DNA of 64,000 bases from positions 1 to 64,000 of the forward strand of contig NZ_JBNGOZ010000005.1 of NCBI RefSeq assembly GCF_050589825.1, written 5' to 3'. The notes beneath the pieces are model-generated. The model had not been told where the DNA came from and ran no database searches. It saw nothing but the letters and a program-made list of their open reading frames with translations. The translations under genes were made by a program, and so were the position numbers. This document shows, one piece after another, positions 62,901 to 64,000 of the stretch (positions within the stretch are counted from its first letter, which is position 1; each line of letters opens with the position of its first letter). This stretch comes from Carboxylicivirga longa. GTDB lineage: Bacteria; Bacteroidota; Bacteroidia; Bacteroidales; Marinilabiliaceae.

Positions 62901-64000
62901 GCTTTCGACGAGTATGGCTGTTCAGCAATTGCTTCCGTGGATGTGGGAACTTACGCGACTACTTCAATAGAACTACCGGAGCAATCATCAACCTGCGAAA
63001 ACGTGGCACTTGTTCTGTCCAACCCCGTTGCCACAGCACGCAGCTATGATTGGTATAAAATTACAGCTGAAAGTGATCAGCTTGTGGCAAGCAACACCGC
63101 TTTGTTAACAACAGAATCAGGTTCTTATCGCCTTGTTGTAGAGGATGCTAATGGCTGCATGAATTCTGATACGGCAGTGGTGAGGGCTCTGCCGGTGCCG
63201 GCCATTGAGTTAGGTGTCGACCGTGAGATGTGTGCCGGCGATACCATCGTATTAGAAATTGATGATGCTTATGCCGGCTATCGTTGGAATGGTAATGACA
63301 ACCTTAATAAGCCTTACCTGGCAGTGACAGTTAGCAATAATTACTCGGTGGAAGTGACTAATGAGCACGGCTGTAAGGCCCAGGATGCCGTTCAGGTTGT
63401 AGTGAATCCATTGCCTGTTTTGCATGTTAATGATGTTTCAACGTGTAGTGGTGAGTTGGGCACACTGACAGTGCCTGCCGGACTTAGTAATTTTTACTGG
63501 TCCAATGGTGCCACAACACCTTCCATCACCGTTACCCGCGGTCTTTATACTCTCACCGCCAAGTCTGACAGAGGCTGCGTTGGTGAAACAAACGCCCGCG
63601 TAAATTGGTATCCGGTGCCCGATGTGTATATTGGGCCGGACACCGCCATCTGCCCCGTTGATACGCTTCTCTTAACTGCCAACGGTAATTTCGATTATTA
63701 CGAATGGCACAATGGCGATACGGGCCCCGTTTCAATGGCAAACATTGCCGATACGGTTAATGTGGTAAAGGTGCGTGATGAACATGGCTGCTGGGGCTTT
63801 GATACCCGAATGGTATATACCCTGCCGGCGCCCGACTATGAACTGTGCCCCGATACCGCATTGTGCGAGGGAGACTCTATTATGCTTGATGCAGGCTATG
63901 ACTATCTGGCATATCGTTGGTTTGATGGTAGTCCATTTCCGACCTATCATGTGAAGGAGCCCGGAGAATATTGGGTGCGTGTGCTCGATGGCTGCTTTTG
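59970..64000 (+). CDS. Giant secreted IgGFc-binding/PKD-like repeat protein (partial at window end)
   Basis: The frame from the ATG at 59970 remains open for at least 1343 codons to the edge. After a signal peptide (1-20, CAQAQ) comes an N-terminal domain (about 20-440) with GREFWFAAPDVSSG and ILITSDADITAYYEV, resembling the IgGFc-binding N-terminal domain. From about residue 450 follow twelve tandem Ig/PKD-like modules of 65-90 residues, each with a cysteine near the start (DLGPDTIVCPG, ELGVDREMCAG), a YxW core and a G-Y-x-V-x-x-x-D-x-x-G-C end. One or two cysteines per module could form disulfides. Such proteins in Bacteroidota usually end with a T9SS or gliding-motility C-terminal domain; that end lies outside. 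Likely a surface adhesin. Confidence 0.85.
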   Translation, partial: MRKKLFVTCYLIMLFACAQAQVGREFWFAAPDVSSGHGDDPIVFRITAIEQDANITVSMPADGGRIISQVRVAAKTQQRIDLDKDMVENHPSDQVNNKGILITSDADITAYYEVANGVNPDKFTLKGHNGIGNEFFIPSQNTFRNKPLNPIGDEKVDIVATMDNTTITIIPTVAVVGHPANKPYTIVLNRAQTYCIENINDSDASSSLAGTHISSDKSIAVTISDDSVWQGNGFGPYDLIGDQLIPTAVIGTEYIAVNTNPDDRTINKLYVLATQDDTYVSVIYQSQRMVKHLNMGEQLDLDIEGNALYVEADKPVYAYQLASLWNKSGNEMGSAVLPSASCTGSRTVSFVRTFTLDFWVQLLAQQKDLNNFVLRNQSGTVLNDLNSLAWEKVEGTGADGANETWYSAIIKLDITTGSPHTIENTGGLFHMSVLDENQGSVSYGYFSSFGQLRVEGLNQGCQGDAIVLSTTTPMKSYNWFSDYSPNTVLSDEATLSVTQSGRYWVTAEVNFGGCKQTDSIAVEFKMPEFDLGPDTIVCPGETVNITVPDGLGSYEWSDGSSDNTNAVSVAENETKEVWLTVTDELNCANTDRKQVATHSLPNISLYSNAVCMGERVVADTTNIERFEWSLNGTVLNIDQTQNFIEPKVSGSYQLTVWGAEGCSVSETFDITVHPLPSFTMADQLGCLAGTTTIESPLKGAGYSYKWSDGSTGSNLDVNVAGDYSLEITDANGCAASDDFHFDFLPPKPFDLGEDREECAGITLTINQGSDYSDYKWSFQKEGVGDISEIPGATDSMYKIENATPENSGRYYVTAIDRDGCALASDVRVSFVDAPDPTVWIDQALCEGKEITVSVSSGYENYRWWREDLITGDRTALSTFNDASKILVSQDGKYEVEAVIGGCQKVNEIKVLEHANPSVSLVAPDNKCSETTAIVSVDSFTPGSGAFDYLVFDGGLRRYTDWKTAELEIEQAGTYRVEAFDEYGCSAIASVDVGTYATTSIELPEQSSTCENVALVLSNPVATARSYDWYKITAESDQLVASNTALLTTESGSYRLVVEDANGCMNSDTAVVRALPVPAIELGVDREMCAGDTIVLEIDDAYAGYRWNGNDNLNKPYLAVTVSNNYSVEVTNEHGCKAQDAVQVVVNPLPVLHVNDVSTCSGELGTLTVPAGLSNFYWSNGATTPSITVTRGLYTLTAKSDRGCVGETNARVNWYPVPDVYIGPDTAICPVDTLLLTANGNFDYYEWHNGDTGPVSMANIADTVNVVKVRDEHGCWGFDTRMVYTLPAPDYELCPDTALCEGDSIMLDAGYDYLAYRWFDGSPFPTYHVKEPGEYWVRVLDGCF

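Noticed and set aside
1..64000. tRNA/rRNA genes, CRISPR arrays, insertion sequences or prophage
   Set aside because: None seen: no repeat-spacer pattern, no transposase or integrase, and no cloverleaf-like stretch found by eye. A tRNA scan would be decisive.

Overview
The window is a 64 kb stretch of a Bacteroidota chromosome, most likely from a marine or anaerobic Bacteroidales/Marinilabiliales-type organism. This placement is inferred from several signs. Promoters follow the Bacteroidota pattern (TTTG about 19 bases before TAnnTTTG, or the TAnnTTTG element alone) at many gene starts. One secreted enzyme carries a type IX secretion sorting domain, and a giant PKD/Ig-like repeat protein with an IgGFc-binding-type N-terminus runs off the right end. 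The gene families (GH97, M64, SIS-only sugar-phosphate isomerase, LytS/LytTR pairs, PG0541-type P-II-like protein) are typical of the phylum. I found no rRNA, recognisable tRNA, CRISPR array, insertion sequence, prophage or plasmid feature. This looks like core chromosome with a few accessory systems.

Layout, left half. 0.07-5.6 kb (minus strand): a truncated PfkB sugar kinase, then isochorismatase-like hydrolase, phosphomannomutase and arabinose-5-phosphate isomerase genes in one transcription unit, then a dihydrouridine synthase and an amidohydrolase. 5.9-10.7 kb (plus): DeoR regulator, YaaA, an unknown protein, then a three-gene overlapping unit in which a 5'-nucleotidase is split into a C-domain lipoprotein and a Tat-type catalytic lipoprotein. 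10.7-12.8 kb (minus): Lrp/AsnC regulator and a YbdG-type mechanosensitive channel. 12.9-22 kb (plus): M64 peptidase, aldo/keto reductase, a periplasmic helical-repeat protein, a LytS-type kinase followed by a degenerate partner and a LytTR response regulator, and an AbgT transporter. 22-28.4 kb: two envelope lipoproteins, a K+ channel, a D-threonine-aldolase-type enzyme, PurA and a Fur-family regulator.

Layout, right half. 28.7-35.5 kb (plus): TetR regulator, TolC, membrane-fusion protein, RND pump and a small P-II-like protein. 35.7-44.1 kb (minus): Rel/SpoT, an inactive/active M16 peptidase pair, FabK-type enoyl reductase, THUMP RNA methyltransferase and a ThrE exporter. 44.3-48.4 kb (plus): an SdiA-regulated-type lipoprotein, then a cysteine-rich Crp/Fnr regulator followed by a CoA-disulfide-reductase/rhodanese fusion and a free rhodanese; this looks like a reactive-sulfur response unit with a Crp-type site at an activating position. 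48.5-57.8 kb: M49-type peptidase, secreted GH97, MnmD-like methyltransferase, MATE pump, DinB, and an FMN-binding protein plus porin pair. 58.2-64 kb: two small proteins, a probable independently terminated small RNA, and the giant repeat protein.

The observations I rate highest are the self-contained Crp/sulfur-transfer unit with its operator, the tandem histidine kinase/pseudokinase pair, the candidate small RNA near 59.5 kb, and the flavinylated-protein/porin pair with a perfect palindrome upstream.
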